Positions 53,462 through 62,815 of a stretch of DNA of 64,000 nt are shown piece after piece. Location: contig NZ_JAJAPW010000005.1 in NCBI RefSeq assembly GCF_020523925.1, forward strand, positions 62,001 to 126,000. Direction: 5' to 3'. A model generated the notes under the pieces. That model had not been told where the DNA came from. It saw only the letters and a list, made by a program, of their open reading frames with translations, and did not search any database. The translations under genes and the position numbers were made by a program. Numbering within the stretch: the first letter of the stretch is position 1; every line of letters begins with the position of its first letter. Source of the stretch: Neotamlana laminarinivorans. Its GTDB lineage: Bacteria > Bacteroidota > Bacteroidia > Flavobacteriales > Flavobacteriaceae.

Positions 53462-56400
53462 ATGAATAAAATTTATTCTTTAATCTGTTCGATGAATACA
53501 CGATACAAATCGAGCAAAAAGATAATTAAGTCGGTTGCCGTATGTTCGTTGTTTGTAATAAACGGATATGCCACTACGGAAACCGCACTTAAAACTTCAG
53601 TAAATAATATCACAGATGAAAGTAAACAACAAGCTCAAGTAACAGGAACTGTTCTTGATGAAAGCGGAATACCTTTGCCAGGAGTAAATATTTTAGTTCA
53701 GGGTACAAATAGAGGGGTTCAAACCGATTTTGATGGTAATTTTACCTTACAAGCAACAAAAGGAGACGTGTTAGTGTTTTCTTATATAGGTTTTAAAACC
53801 CAAGAAGTTAAGGTAGGCAATTTCCCAACAGTAAATGTTACCATGATTGAAGATCTTACTGGGTTAGATGAGGTTGTTGTTGTGGGGTTTTCAACACAAA
53901 CTAAAGAGGCTGTAGTAGGAGCTATTACGCAAGTAAAACCAGAAGATTTAAAAATTCCTTCAAGTAATTTAACAACATCTTTTGCAGGTCGTGTTCCTGG
54001 GGTAATTGCTTTTCAAAGTTCAGGCGAACCTGGTCAAGGTTCAGACAATGCTCAATTTTTTATTCGTGGGGCTACAACCTTTGGGAATTATTCGTCACCA
54101 TTAATATTAATAGATAATATTGAATTAACAGCAGACGATTTAGCAAGAATATCTCCAGACGACATTGAAAGTTTTTCTGTGTTTAAAGATGCAACTGCAA
54201 CAGCAATTTATGGTGCACGTGGTGCCAATGGAGTTATTGCTGTAAAAACAAAATCTGGAGAATTGGGAAAACCTAGAGTATCTGTAAGATATGAAACCAC
54301 ATATTCTCAAGCAACACAAAATTTAGAAATAGCAGACCCTATTACCTATATGAGGTTACATATGGAGGCTGTTAATACCAGAAATGCTTCGCCTAACATT
54401 AATCTTCCGCTACCTTATTTACAAAATAAAATAGATAATACAATAGCTGGAACAAATCCTTATGTGTATCCTGTAACAGATTGGCAAGATGAGCTTCTTC
54501 AGGATTTTACCAGAAATCAACGCTTAAATTTTAGTGTTTCAGGAGGAGGTAAAATAGCAAGATATTACGTGTCTGGTTCTGTTGCTCAAGATAATGGTAT
54601 TCTAAAAGTAGATAATAAAGCAAATTTTAATAATAACATAGATAATAAAGTATATAACCTAAGGTCTAATGTTAATATCGATTTAACACCAAGTACAGAA
54701 CTTATTGTTCAATTAAACCAAACAGTTGATGATTACCGAGGTCCAGTTCCTACCGGAAATCAAGTTTACAACATGATTACAAGAACTAATCCAGTACGTT
54801 TTCCAGCATACTATGCACCAGATGAAGCACATGCCACCAGAGAACATTTGCTATTTGGTAATGTTGATACAGGAGATGGTACTTTGGCTTCTTATTTAAA
54901 CCCTTATGCCGAATTAGTACGTGGTTACAGAGATTATAGTAGAAATGTAAGTTTATTAAGTTTACAGTTAAAACAAGATTTATCTGGTATTACAGAAGGA
55001 TTACGTTGGAGAATTTTAGGAAACATAACAAATACATCTTCATATAATATTCGAAGACAGTATAATCCATATTATTATGCCATATCAGATAATAACTATG
55101 ATAGAGCAACAGATACTTATCAATTAACACCTTTAAACCCAGATAGCGGTACAGAGTATTTAGATTTTGTACAATTTCCAGATGATAGAGTTGTAAGCAG
55201 AAATATATATTTTGAAACAGCATTAAACTACGATAAAACATTTAAAGAAAAGCATACAATTAGTGGTTTGCTAGTGGGTATTGCAAGAGAAGCTGTAGAT
55301 GGTAATGCCGATAATTTACAAGAATCGTTACCTAGCAGGAACATAGGCGTTTCAGGGCGTTTTACTTACGATTACGATCGTCGTTATTTTATTGAAGGTA
55401 ACTTTGGTTATAACGGTTCAGAACGTTTTGCCGAAGAAAACAGATTTGGTTTTTTCCCTTCTGTTGGAGCGGCATGGGTAGTATCTAATGAAGATTTCTG
55501 GAATTGGGATTTTGTTAGTCGATTAAAACTTAGAGGATCGTATGGAGTTGTGGGTAACGCACAAATTGGAGACAGAAACGATAGATTCTTCTATTTATCA
55601 GAAATTAATTTTAATGGTACCGGAGCCACTTTTGGTACTTTTGGTGGCGATTCTGAAACTGGCGTTTCAATAGATAGATACGAAAACCCATATATTTCTT
55701 GGGAAAGAGCTTATAAGCAAAATTATGGTATAGAGGTGTATTTACTTAAAGACGCTATTCAATTACAAGCAGAATATTTTCAACAAAAAACCACCGATAT
55801 TTTACAAACACGTGCAGATATTCCAACATTTTTAGGTTTGCAATCTACACCTGTTGCCAATTTAGGCGAAGGTAAATCTGGAGGTTTCGAGTTAACATTA
55901 CTTGTTAATCATAATTTTAATAAAGATTGGTGGTTGCAAGCTACAGCAAACTTTGTAAAAACACATAGTAAATTTACTGTTTACGAAGAGCCAGATTTAT
56001 CTGCAACACCTTGGTTATCAAAATTGGGTAATCCTTTTAATCAAGCATATGGTTTAGTAGCAGAACGATTATTTATTGATGAGGCCGATGTAGCCAATTC
56101 TCCAGAACAGCAATTTGGTGAAGTTATGCCTGGAGATATTAAATATACCGACATTAATGGAGATGGCATAGTATCAACTCTAGATATTGTACCAATAGGC
56201 GAGCCAACTCAAGCAGAAATAAGCTACGGCTTTGGTTTTTCATTAGGGTATAAAAACTTCGATATTTCTGCGTTTTTTGCTGGTTTAGATAATGTCTCGT
56301 TTTTTATAGACTCCGAAGGTTTAACTCCTTTTGCCGATACCGATGGTTCTGGAGACTATTTACCCGATGCTATAGCCGAAAATCAAATTTTGCAGGCATT

Positions 56401-56728
56401 TGCCGATAACCATTGGTCTGAAGAAAATCAAGATATATATGCATTATGGCCCCGACTTTCCAGCTACTCAGTTCAAAACAATAACCAGACAAGCACATGG
56501 TGGATGCGAGATGGTGCTTTTATGAGACTAAAATCGGTAGAAATTGGCTATAATTTTACACCAGACCAAGGTGATATTTTTGGTCAAGCCAACGTGCGCT
56601 TATACCTAAGCGGAACAAATTTAGTTCACTGGAGTAAATTTAAACTATGGGATCCAGAATTAAGAGGTAACGGACTAAATTATCCATTACAAAGAACCTT
56701 AAATATTGGAGCAAGAGTTAATCTTTAA
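53462..56728 (+). CDS. susC: SusC/RagA-type TonB-dependent outer-membrane importer
   Basis: 1088 residues. A long leader (to ~37) is followed by a carboxypeptidase-like domain (~57-140; VTGTVLDESGIPLPGVNILVQG), the TonB-box region LDEVVVVGFSTQTKEAVVGAI, a plug domain (IRGATTFGNYSSPLILID, ATAIYGARGANGVIAVKTKSG) and a 22-strand barrel ending NIGARVNL. No STN domain is present, so it does not signal to an anti-sigma factor. With SusD it forms the lidded importer for the PUL oligosaccharides. susD begins 11 bp downstream. Confidence 0.96.
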   Translation: MNKIYSLICSMNTRYKSSKKIIKSVAVCSLFVINGYATTETALKTSVNNITDESKQQAQVTGTVLDESGIPLPGVNILVQGTNRGVQTDFDGNFTLQATKGDVLVFSYIGFKTQEVKVGNFPTVNVTMIEDLTGLDEVVVVGFSTQTKEAVVGAITQVKPEDLKIPSSNLTTSFAGRVPGVIAFQSSGEPGQGSDNAQFFIRGATTFGNYSSPLILIDNIELTADDLARISPDDIESFSVFKDATATAIYGARGANGVIAVKTKSGELGKPRVSVRYETTYSQATQNLEIADPITYMRLHMEAVNTRNASPNINLPLPYLQNKIDNTIAGTNPYVYPVTDWQDELLQDFTRNQRLNFSVSGGGKIARYYVSGSVAQDNGILKVDNKANFNNNIDNKVYNLRSNVNIDLTPSTELIVQLNQTVDDYRGPVPTGNQVYNMITRTNPVRFPAYYAPDEAHATREHLLFGNVDTGDGTLASYLNPYAELVRGYRDYSRNVSLLSLQLKQDLSGITEGLRWRILGNITNTSSYNIRRQYNPYYYAISDNNYDRATDTYQLTPLNPDSGTEYLDFVQFPDDRVVSRNIYFETALNYDKTFKEKHTISGLLVGIAREAVDGNADNLQESLPSRNIGVSGRFTYDYDRRYFIEGNFGYNGSERFAEENRFGFFPSVGAAWVVSNEDFWNWDFVSRLKLRGSYGVVGNAQIGDRNDRFFYLSEINFNGTGATFGTFGGDSETGVSIDRYENPYISWERAYKQNYGIEVYLLKDAIQLQAEYFQQKTTDILQTRADIPTFLGLQSTPVANLGEGKSGGFELTLLVNHNFNKDWWLQATANFVKTHSKFTVYEEPDLSATPWLSKLGNPFNQAYGLVAERLFIDEADVANSPEQQFGEVMPGDIKYTDINGDGIVSTLDIVPIGEPTQAEISYGFGFSLGYKNFDISAFFAGLDNVSFFIDSEGLTPFADTDGSGDYLPDAIAENQILQAFADNHWSEENQDIYALWPRLSSYSVQNNNQTSTWWMRDGAFMRLKSVEIGYNFTPDQGDIFGQANVRLYLSGTNLVHWSKFKLWDPELRGNGLNYPLQRTLNIGARVNL

Positions 56729-56739
56729 AAAAAAGAAAT

Positions 56740-58626
56740 ATGAAAAAAATACATAAAATAATATTTTCTATGGTGTTTTTGCTTGTGTTTTCATGCGAAG
56801 ACTATATAGATATCGTGCCAGACAATGTGGCAACCTTCGATTTGGTTTTTAATAACAGAACCAATGCAAAAAAGTTCTTTTTTACATTATATGGTTATTT
56901 ACCAGGTTTTTCAGATTATAATGATAATGTAGCTTTAGTTGGCGGAGATGAAATTTGGACACACCAAACCTGGACGGCAATGAGTTTTTCACAAGGTGAA
57001 CAATCTAAAGCATCTCCATTGTTCGATCACTGGGGAGATGGTAATCGCATTACACCTCATATTGCTTTACGAGATTGTAACATTTTTTTAAACAGAATAA
57101 ATGATGTGCCAGATATGACACAAGAAGAAAAGGACAGATGGATTGCAGAAGCCAAATTTTTAAAAGCATATTTCCATTTTCATCTTTTAAGAATGTATGG
57201 ACCAATACCTATTATTGATGAAAATATTGAAGTAAGTGAAGATATTATTTCTGTGCGAATAGGTAGAGATACCGTAGATGAAGTTGTGGATTATGTTGTA
57301 GAATTATTAGATGAGTCTATAGCAGGTTTACCATCGCAAATATTTTTAGAAGGCGACGAATTAGGAAGAGCAACACAGCCAATTGCAGCAATGCTAAAGG
57401 CTAAAGTATTAGCGCTAAGTGCTAGTCCTCAATTTAATGGAAATTCGGTTTATTCTACATGGACAGACGAAGAAGGTACACCCTATATCAATCAAACTTA
57501 CGATGAAAATAAATGGCAATTAGCGGCAGATGCTTGTAAAGAAGCTATAGACTACGCACATGCTGGAGGACACTATTTATATACTTTCAATTCATCTTAC
57601 GATTTATCAGATGAAACCATTTATAAAATGAATCTTAGAGGAGCCATTACAGATAGATGGAACGACGAAATTATCTGGGGTCAAGCCTATAATCCAACAA
57701 CAAGTAATATTCAAAATGTAGCATTCCCTAGAATAGATCCTGCATGGGTAGGGCAAACCGCAGGTCAAGTAAATTCTTATTACTCGGCACCTTTGCATAT
57801 AGCAGAACAATTTTATTCCATAAACGGAGTACCTATTGACGAGGATACTTCTTACGATTATGCTGGAAGATACAATTTAACAACTGGCGATGTAGAAAAT
57901 CAATTTTATGTTCAACAAGGTTACGAAACTATAGGTTTGCATTTAAATAGAGAGCCAAGATTTTATGCATCATTAGCAGCAGATGGGGTATTGTCTTACG
58001 ATGTTAATAATGAGGCAGATGATACCAGTTTGTTTGTTGTAAATGCTAAAAACGGAGGTGTTTCTGGTTATATAAACGAACGCCAATATAACCAAACAGG
58101 ATATTGGCCAAAAAAATTAGTACACTATAAATCTTTTATTGCTAACGATAGTTATACAGCCGAAAATTATTCGTGGCCAGTATACCGTTTAGCAGATTTA
58201 TATTTGTTATACGCAGAATGTTTAAACGAAGCCCAAGGCCCCTCAACAGAAGTGTATCAATACATAGATCAAGTTAGAGAGCGCTCTGGGCTAGAGGGCG
58301 TAGTAAGCTCATGGGCCTCATATTCAACTAATCCATCAAAACCAACAACTAAAGATGGGTTAAGAGATATTATTCACGACGAGCGCTTAATTGAGTTAGC
58401 TTTTGAGGGGCACCGTTTTTGGGATTTAAGACGATGGTATAAAGCACACGAATATTTAAATAGTACACCAATGAATGGTTGGGATTATTCTCAAGCTACA
58501 ACCGAAAGGTTTTATAATATTGAAAACTATGGATATACCGAGTTCTCAATTCGTGATTACTTCTGGCCAATATCAGAAGCAGATATTTTAGCAAACCCTA
58601 ATTTAGATCAGGCGTTTGGTTGGTAA
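56740..58626 (+). CDS. susD: SusD/RagB-type surface glycan-binding lipoprotein
   Basis: A 628-residue lipoprotein (FSMVFLLVFSCEDYID). The SusD fold is shown by WIAEAKFLKAYFHFHLLRMYGPIPI in the TPR-like N-terminal half and by the C-terminal ...YRLADLYLLYAECLNEAQG, LRDIIHDERLIELAFEGHRFWDLRRW. It caps the SusC barrel and selects the oligosaccharide. It is in the same operon as susC and the two lipoproteins that follow. Confidence 0.96.
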   Translation: MKKIHKIIFSMVFLLVFSCEDYIDIVPDNVATFDLVFNNRTNAKKFFFTLYGYLPGFSDYNDNVALVGGDEIWTHQTWTAMSFSQGEQSKASPLFDHWGDGNRITPHIALRDCNIFLNRINDVPDMTQEEKDRWIAEAKFLKAYFHFHLLRMYGPIPIIDENIEVSEDIISVRIGRDTVDEVVDYVVELLDESIAGLPSQIFLEGDELGRATQPIAAMLKAKVLALSASPQFNGNSVYSTWTDEEGTPYINQTYDENKWQLAADACKEAIDYAHAGGHYLYTFNSSYDLSDETIYKMNLRGAITDRWNDEIIWGQAYNPTTSNIQNVAFPRIDPAWVGQTAGQVNSYYSAPLHIAEQFYSINGVPIDEDTSYDYAGRYNLTTGDVENQFYVQQGYETIGLHLNREPRFYASLAADGVLSYDVNNEADDTSLFVVNAKNGGVSGYINERQYNQTGYWPKKLVHYKSFIANDSYTAENYSWPVYRLADLYLLYAECLNEAQGPSTEVYQYIDQVRERSGLEGVVSSWASYSTNPSKPTTKDGLRDIIHDERLIELAFEGHRFWDLRRWYKAHEYLNSTPMNGWDYSQATTERFYNIENYGYTEFSIRDYFWPISEADILANPNLDQAFGW

Positions 58627-58656
58627 AAACTAATAAGAAATACTAAATTAATTAAG

Positions 58657-59901
58657 ATGAAAAATTTAAAATTACTAACGTTATTTATGTCTTTTGCACT
58701 TATTTTAAGTTGTGAAGAGGACAATACCGAGTCACTTGTGGCTAATGATGGTGTAGCCCCAGGAATGGTAACTGTAGAGGCTAATGCAGTAGAAAATTTT
58801 TCCGGAGGATCTAAAATAACATACAATCTTCCTGATGATGATGATTTATTATATGTAGTCGCAGAGTATCAAAGGGCTAGTAATGGCGAAGTTGTAAGTG
58901 TAAAATCTTCAGCATTTAATAACTCTTTAACTGTCGAAGGTTTTGCCAATGCCGAGGAGTATAATGTAAATTTATATGCTGTAGATCAATCAGAAAATAG
59001 ATCTGCACCTACAATGGTAACTATTAGTCCAGAAGCCCCACCTTATACATTTGTATGCGAAACAGTTTACGCAGAAGCAACTTATGGGGGTATTCAGCTT
59101 TTTTGGGAAAATCCAGAAACAGGTCTAGTTACAATTGAAGTTTATATTGAAGATGCAAGTGGAAATTTAATTTTTAAAGATGCTATTTATACCGAAGGAC
59201 CAACAGGGCAACGTTTAGTTTTAGGGCTTGATGCCGTAGAAACAAATTTTGTAATTATTGTACGAGACAGATATAACAATAGATGTCCGGAAATTAGAAC
59301 AACATTAACCCCGCTTTATATTCAACTTTTTGATAGAGCAAATTATCAAGCTGTTTACCAAAAGCATGATACTCCAGATGCTTACGGATGGATCCTTCCT
59401 AATTTATATAATGGTTCATCAGGGGGTAATGGTTTTCATACACCACCAGGATGGGTAGATCCAGATGGAGAATTACCAGAATATGCAGATTGGTCATATG
59501 ATGGTATCGATATGTATCCAACTATGTTTACCATAGATATTGGTGAGTTAGTACAGTTATATCGTTTTAAATATTGGCCTAGGCTTAGTAATTATATGTG
59601 GCGTCATGGTAACCCTCATTTATTTGATTTATGGGGTACAGATGAATTGAATGCAGATGGAACATTTGACGGGTGGACATTACTATTAGAAAACGTGGGG
59701 CCAGTTAAACCTTCAGGAACTTTAAGTAATGACGATAATACTACGGAAGATGAAGAGGCAGCAACTGCAGGGTTTAATTTCGAAATTTCTCCAGATATGC
59801 CAAAGGTTCGTTACATCCGATTTGTTCAAAAAGTAAATCAAGATCGTAAAAGTACGTTATTACATTTAACTGAAGTTGAGTTTTATGGAGATAACAGATA
59901 A
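58657..59901 (+). CDS. PUL surface lipoprotein, DUF4959/DUF5126/DUF5000-type
   Basis: A 414-residue lipoprotein (LFMSFALILSCEED). Residues ~30-130 form an Fn3-like DUF4959 domain (VNLYAVDQSENRSAP), then a second beta domain, then a discoidin-like DUF5000 domain from ~245 (YPTMFTIDIGELVQLYRFKYWPRL, PKVRYIRFVQK, HLTEVEFYGD). Proteins of this layout follow susCD in many PULs and bind glycan at the surface (SGBP role). Ligand unknown. Confidence 0.87.
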   Translation: MKNLKLLTLFMSFALILSCEEDNTESLVANDGVAPGMVTVEANAVENFSGGSKITYNLPDDDDLLYVVAEYQRASNGEVVSVKSSAFNNSLTVEGFANAEEYNVNLYAVDQSENRSAPTMVTISPEAPPYTFVCETVYAEATYGGIQLFWENPETGLVTIEVYIEDASGNLIFKDAIYTEGPTGQRLVLGLDAVETNFVIIVRDRYNNRCPEIRTTLTPLYIQLFDRANYQAVYQKHDTPDAYGWILPNLYNGSSGGNGFHTPPGWVDPDGELPEYADWSYDGIDMYPTMFTIDIGELVQLYRFKYWPRLSNYMWRHGNPHLFDLWGTDELNADGTFDGWTLLLENVGPVKPSGTLSNDDNTTEDEEAATAGFNFEISPDMPKVRYIRFVQKVNQDRKSTLLHLTEVEFYGDNR

Positions 59902-59918
59902 CATTAAAATTAAAATTT

Positions 59919-60695
59919 ATGATTAATAATATAAAAAATAAGTTTATAAAAATCTTTGCAATTAGTACAGCAGGTGTTTCTGTGTTTTTTTCGTGCGATA
60001 ATACAGATTTAACAGAAACGTATAATGAATACATTCCAGAGGCAGTAGTAAGTGTTGCTAAACCAGACTCTGTAGCTATAGTTCAAACAGGCTATAATAA
60101 AATAGCATTTCAAGTTTTTGTAAACGCTGATCCTAAAATAAATAAAATTGTTATAGCGTTATTTGATGATGATCTTACAGATGATGATGATAAACAAGTA
60201 GCTTCAATAGATGTTAACAGAACATTATTTGCTCCAGAAATTTACGAAGCAGAAGTGGAGTTAGAAGAAGGTGGTGCAGAATATTTTGTACATATAGAAG
60301 ATGAATACGGTAATGAGTCTATTAAGTATGATGTATTTGGAACTGTTTTAGGAGCTTCTTATGTAGAAGGCTTAGCACCACGCTTATATTCAGATATTAG
60401 GTTATATTCTGAAACCGAAACAATCATTACATGGGAATCGAATAGAACCATAAATGACGATGATGAAGAGGAGGTAGTAAACCCTTTATTGGTAAAAAGT
60501 GTAATAACCTACACAAGCAGTGAAGATGGTACTGAGTTAACTATTGAAGTAGATGAATCTGAAGATTCAACCATAATCCCAGATTTTATATCAGAAGGTA
60601 CATTTACGTATACAACTTTTTATAAGGTTTCGGCAAACTCTGATTATACTTTTGAGAGCAACCCAACCGAAGGTACTTTTCCAACCAAAATTTAA
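59919..60695 (+). CDS. DUF4998-type surface lipoprotein
   Basis: A 258-residue lipoprotein (STAGVSVFFSCDN) with beta-rich repeats: VAIVQTGYNKIAFQVFVNADPKINKIVIALFDD, and a second segment from ~150. The block order resembles DUF4998 proteins that accompany DUF5000 lipoproteins after susCD. The protein is very acidic (DDDLTDDDDK, DDDEEEVV), suggesting Ca2+ binding or a salt-adapted surface. It is the last gene of the susCD operon; a terminator lies at 60728. Confidence 0.8.
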   Translation: MINNIKNKFIKIFAISTAGVSVFFSCDNTDLTETYNEYIPEAVVSVAKPDSVAIVQTGYNKIAFQVFVNADPKINKIVIALFDDDLTDDDDKQVASIDVNRTLFAPEIYEAEVELEEGGAEYFVHIEDEYGNESIKYDVFGTVLGASYVEGLAPRLYSDIRLYSETETIITWESNRTINDDDEEEVVNPLLVKSVITYTSSEDGTELTIEVDESEDSTIIPDFISEGTFTYTTFYKVSANSDYTFESNPTEGTFPTKI

Positions 60696-60727
60696 GTTTT
60701 TATTTTAAAACTTAAAACAGTTTGAAT

Positions 60728-60768
60728 CTCCCATAAAGCTAAAATTAATCTTTCTGGGAGGTTTTTTT
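60728..60768 (+). terminator. Terminator of the susCD operon
   Basis: CTCCCA-t-AAAG (60728-60738) pairs with CTTT-c-TGGGAG (60750-60760) with one mismatch, followed by seven T. Confidence 0.85.
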
Positions 60769-60898
60769 GTATTATATTGATTTGTATGTGTTTACTGTGT
60801 TTTATGGTTGTTTTGTTATATAGATTGAACAATAATTTATAGTGCGAATTACATCACTTTAAGATATTTATTCCAACTAAACTTTAAAACTAATTATA

Positions 60899-62641
60899 AT
60901 GAAAAAAACATTACTATTTGTGTTTGCTATAATGGTAACCACAACATTATGTGCTCAAACTGTTGGAGATACATTTACAGATGGAGATTTAAACTATGAG
61001 GTTCTTAGTGTAGGTACACCAAACACAGTAACATTAACAGGTGGTGGGGGAGCCGTGGTTACAGTTCCAACCACAGTAACAGATGGTACTTACACCTATG
61101 AAGTAGTTGAGGTAAATAATAATGCATTTAAAGATAATGCTACACTTACTAATATTACACTTCCAAGTACTGTTACTACACTTAAAAATGGTGCTTTTAG
61201 AAATGCCGATAACTTAGTGTCTACAAACTATTCAAGTGTTTTAGTAACAGAAGCAAATTCGTTAAGTAGAAATGCAAGTTTTGATGGGCTGTCAATAGAC
61301 TTGTCATCTGCAACAGAAATAAACGGTTATACCTTTTGGGAAAGTTACATTGCAGAAGTCGATATTGCTTCTGCAATAACCATCCACGATAACGCATTTA
61401 GAAGAACAGCACTTACATATATTAAAATACCGGAAACGGTAACTAGTATTGGAAGTGTAGCTTTTAGCGATACTAATATTGCAGCCGTTGAAGTTTACTG
61501 GAACGATGCAGGAAGTTTACCAACCATAGCAAACGATGCATTTTCTGGTTTAACCATTACATTATATGTGCCAGTAGGCACTACTAGTATTTACGAAAAT
61601 GCAGCTGTTTGGCAAGACTTTACAATTGTAGAAGGAACCATACCAGAAAATTTAGGTGTTACATTTACTGAGGGCGATTATAATTTTATAATAACAGGAG
61701 CCGATACAGCAACTTTAACAGGAACAAATAGTACTACAGAAACACTTCATATTATTCCAGGTAGTGCTGCTTATTCTGGCGATGCATATACAATAACAGC
61801 TATTGCAGATAAGGCATTTTATCAAAACCTTAGTGTTGCTTCAGTTTCATTACCAACTTCAGTTAAAATTATGGGTAACGAGGTGTTTTTTCAATGTTAC
61901 AGTTTAGCATCAATCAACACAGAAAACATTGAGTATATAGGCTCTAATGCATTCAGAGAAACAATTATTACATCTCTAGATTTGAGTGAGGTTAAAAGTA
62001 TAGCTTCTAACGGGTTAGGAAGAATGGCAAAACTAACAGGAAATTTAAATTTACCTAAAATTGAAATATTAGGGGCTTATGCTTTCGTGGGGCCTGATGC
62101 AGCAGATGGAACACATATTACAGGTTTAAATTTAGGAAGTTCACTTACAGAGGTAGATACTAATTCATTTTATAGATTACGAGATTTGTCGTTACTAACA
62201 GTGGGTACAGATACACCACCAGCTTTAGCCGCAGGAGCAACTGCTTTCGATTTAAATACCACGCCTAGTAGTGGTTTAGTTTCAGATATTTCTTTAGAAG
62301 TGCCTACACCTACTGGAGTTTCAAATTATAGTATGGCAGATGGATGGTCTCAGTTTACAAATATTTCAGATAATTCGTCTTTAAGTACTGATAATATCTA
62401 TGTAAATAGTTTAGGTTTTGCAATCTATCCAAATCCAGCAACACAAGTTATTTCAATTAAAAACACCGAAGGTTTAAACGCACAAATTAAAGTAAGCGAT
62501 TTAAATGGAAGAATTTTAATAAGTAAAAATATCAATAATGATTTGTCTAAAATAAATATATCTAGCTTAAATGCTGGTATGTATTTATTCAAAATTACAA
62601 CTCAAGGGAGAGAGTTTGTTATGCGTATAGTAAAACAATAA
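60899..62641 (+). CDS. BspA-type leucine-rich-repeat protein secreted by T9SS
   Basis: 580 residues with a signal peptide (FAIMVTTTLCAQ). Two tandem sections, each opening with a similar sheet (TFTDGDLNYEVLSVGTPNTVTL at ~24; TFTEGDYNFIITGADTATLTG at ~257), contain BspA/LRR_5 repeats such as AFKDNATLTNITLPSTVTTL and IPETVTSIGSVAFSDTN. A T9SS type-A sorting domain ends it (~510-580; LGFAIYPNPATQVISI). LRR_5 proteins are usually surface adhesins. Here, between susCD and GH39 and behind a PUL-like leader, an algal-surface or polysaccharide adhesion role is inferred. Confidence 0.85.
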   Translation: MKKTLLFVFAIMVTTTLCAQTVGDTFTDGDLNYEVLSVGTPNTVTLTGGGGAVVTVPTTVTDGTYTYEVVEVNNNAFKDNATLTNITLPSTVTTLKNGAFRNADNLVSTNYSSVLVTEANSLSRNASFDGLSIDLSSATEINGYTFWESYIAEVDIASAITIHDNAFRRTALTYIKIPETVTSIGSVAFSDTNIAAVEVYWNDAGSLPTIANDAFSGLTITLYVPVGTTSIYENAAVWQDFTIVEGTIPENLGVTFTEGDYNFIITGADTATLTGTNSTTETLHIIPGSAAYSGDAYTITAIADKAFYQNLSVASVSLPTSVKIMGNEVFFQCYSLASINTENIEYIGSNAFRETIITSLDLSEVKSIASNGLGRMAKLTGNLNLPKIEILGAYAFVGPDAADGTHITGLNLGSSLTEVDTNSFYRLRDLSLLTVGTDTPPALAAGATAFDLNTTPSSGLVSDISLEVPTPTGVSNYSMADGWSQFTNISDNSSLSTDNIYVNSLGFAIYPNPATQVISIKNTEGLNAQIKVSDLNGRILISKNINNDLSKINISSLNAGMYLFKITTQGREFVMRIVKQ

Positions 62642-62675
62642 ATTTACTGTAAGCAAGTATTTTAGTTTATTTAGA

Positions 62676-62713
62676 AAAAGCCGTTATCAATGCAAAATTG
62701 ATGCGGCTTTTTT
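62676..62713 (+). terminator. Terminator after the LRR gene
   Basis: AAAAGCCG pairs with CGGCTTTT, and the inner ATCAAT pairs with ATTGAT, followed by a T run. Confidence 0.8.
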
Positions 62714-62815
62714 GTAAGAAAAGATACATTATTTATAGTTTATGGTTCATTATTTATATCTAAAATTTAAAACTTTTGGCAAATTGCATAACAAAGAATT
62801 AAACTTTTATATGAA

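Noticed and set aside
53462-53900. STN (anti-sigma signalling) domain on SusC
   Set aside because: Only the carboxypeptidase-like domain precedes the plug; no STN segment and no sigma/anti-sigma genes are present.
62774-62790. TTTTGGCAAATTGCATAA before GH39 as a second sigma-54 promoter
   Set aside because: The spacing between GG and GC is about four bases too short for -24/-12.
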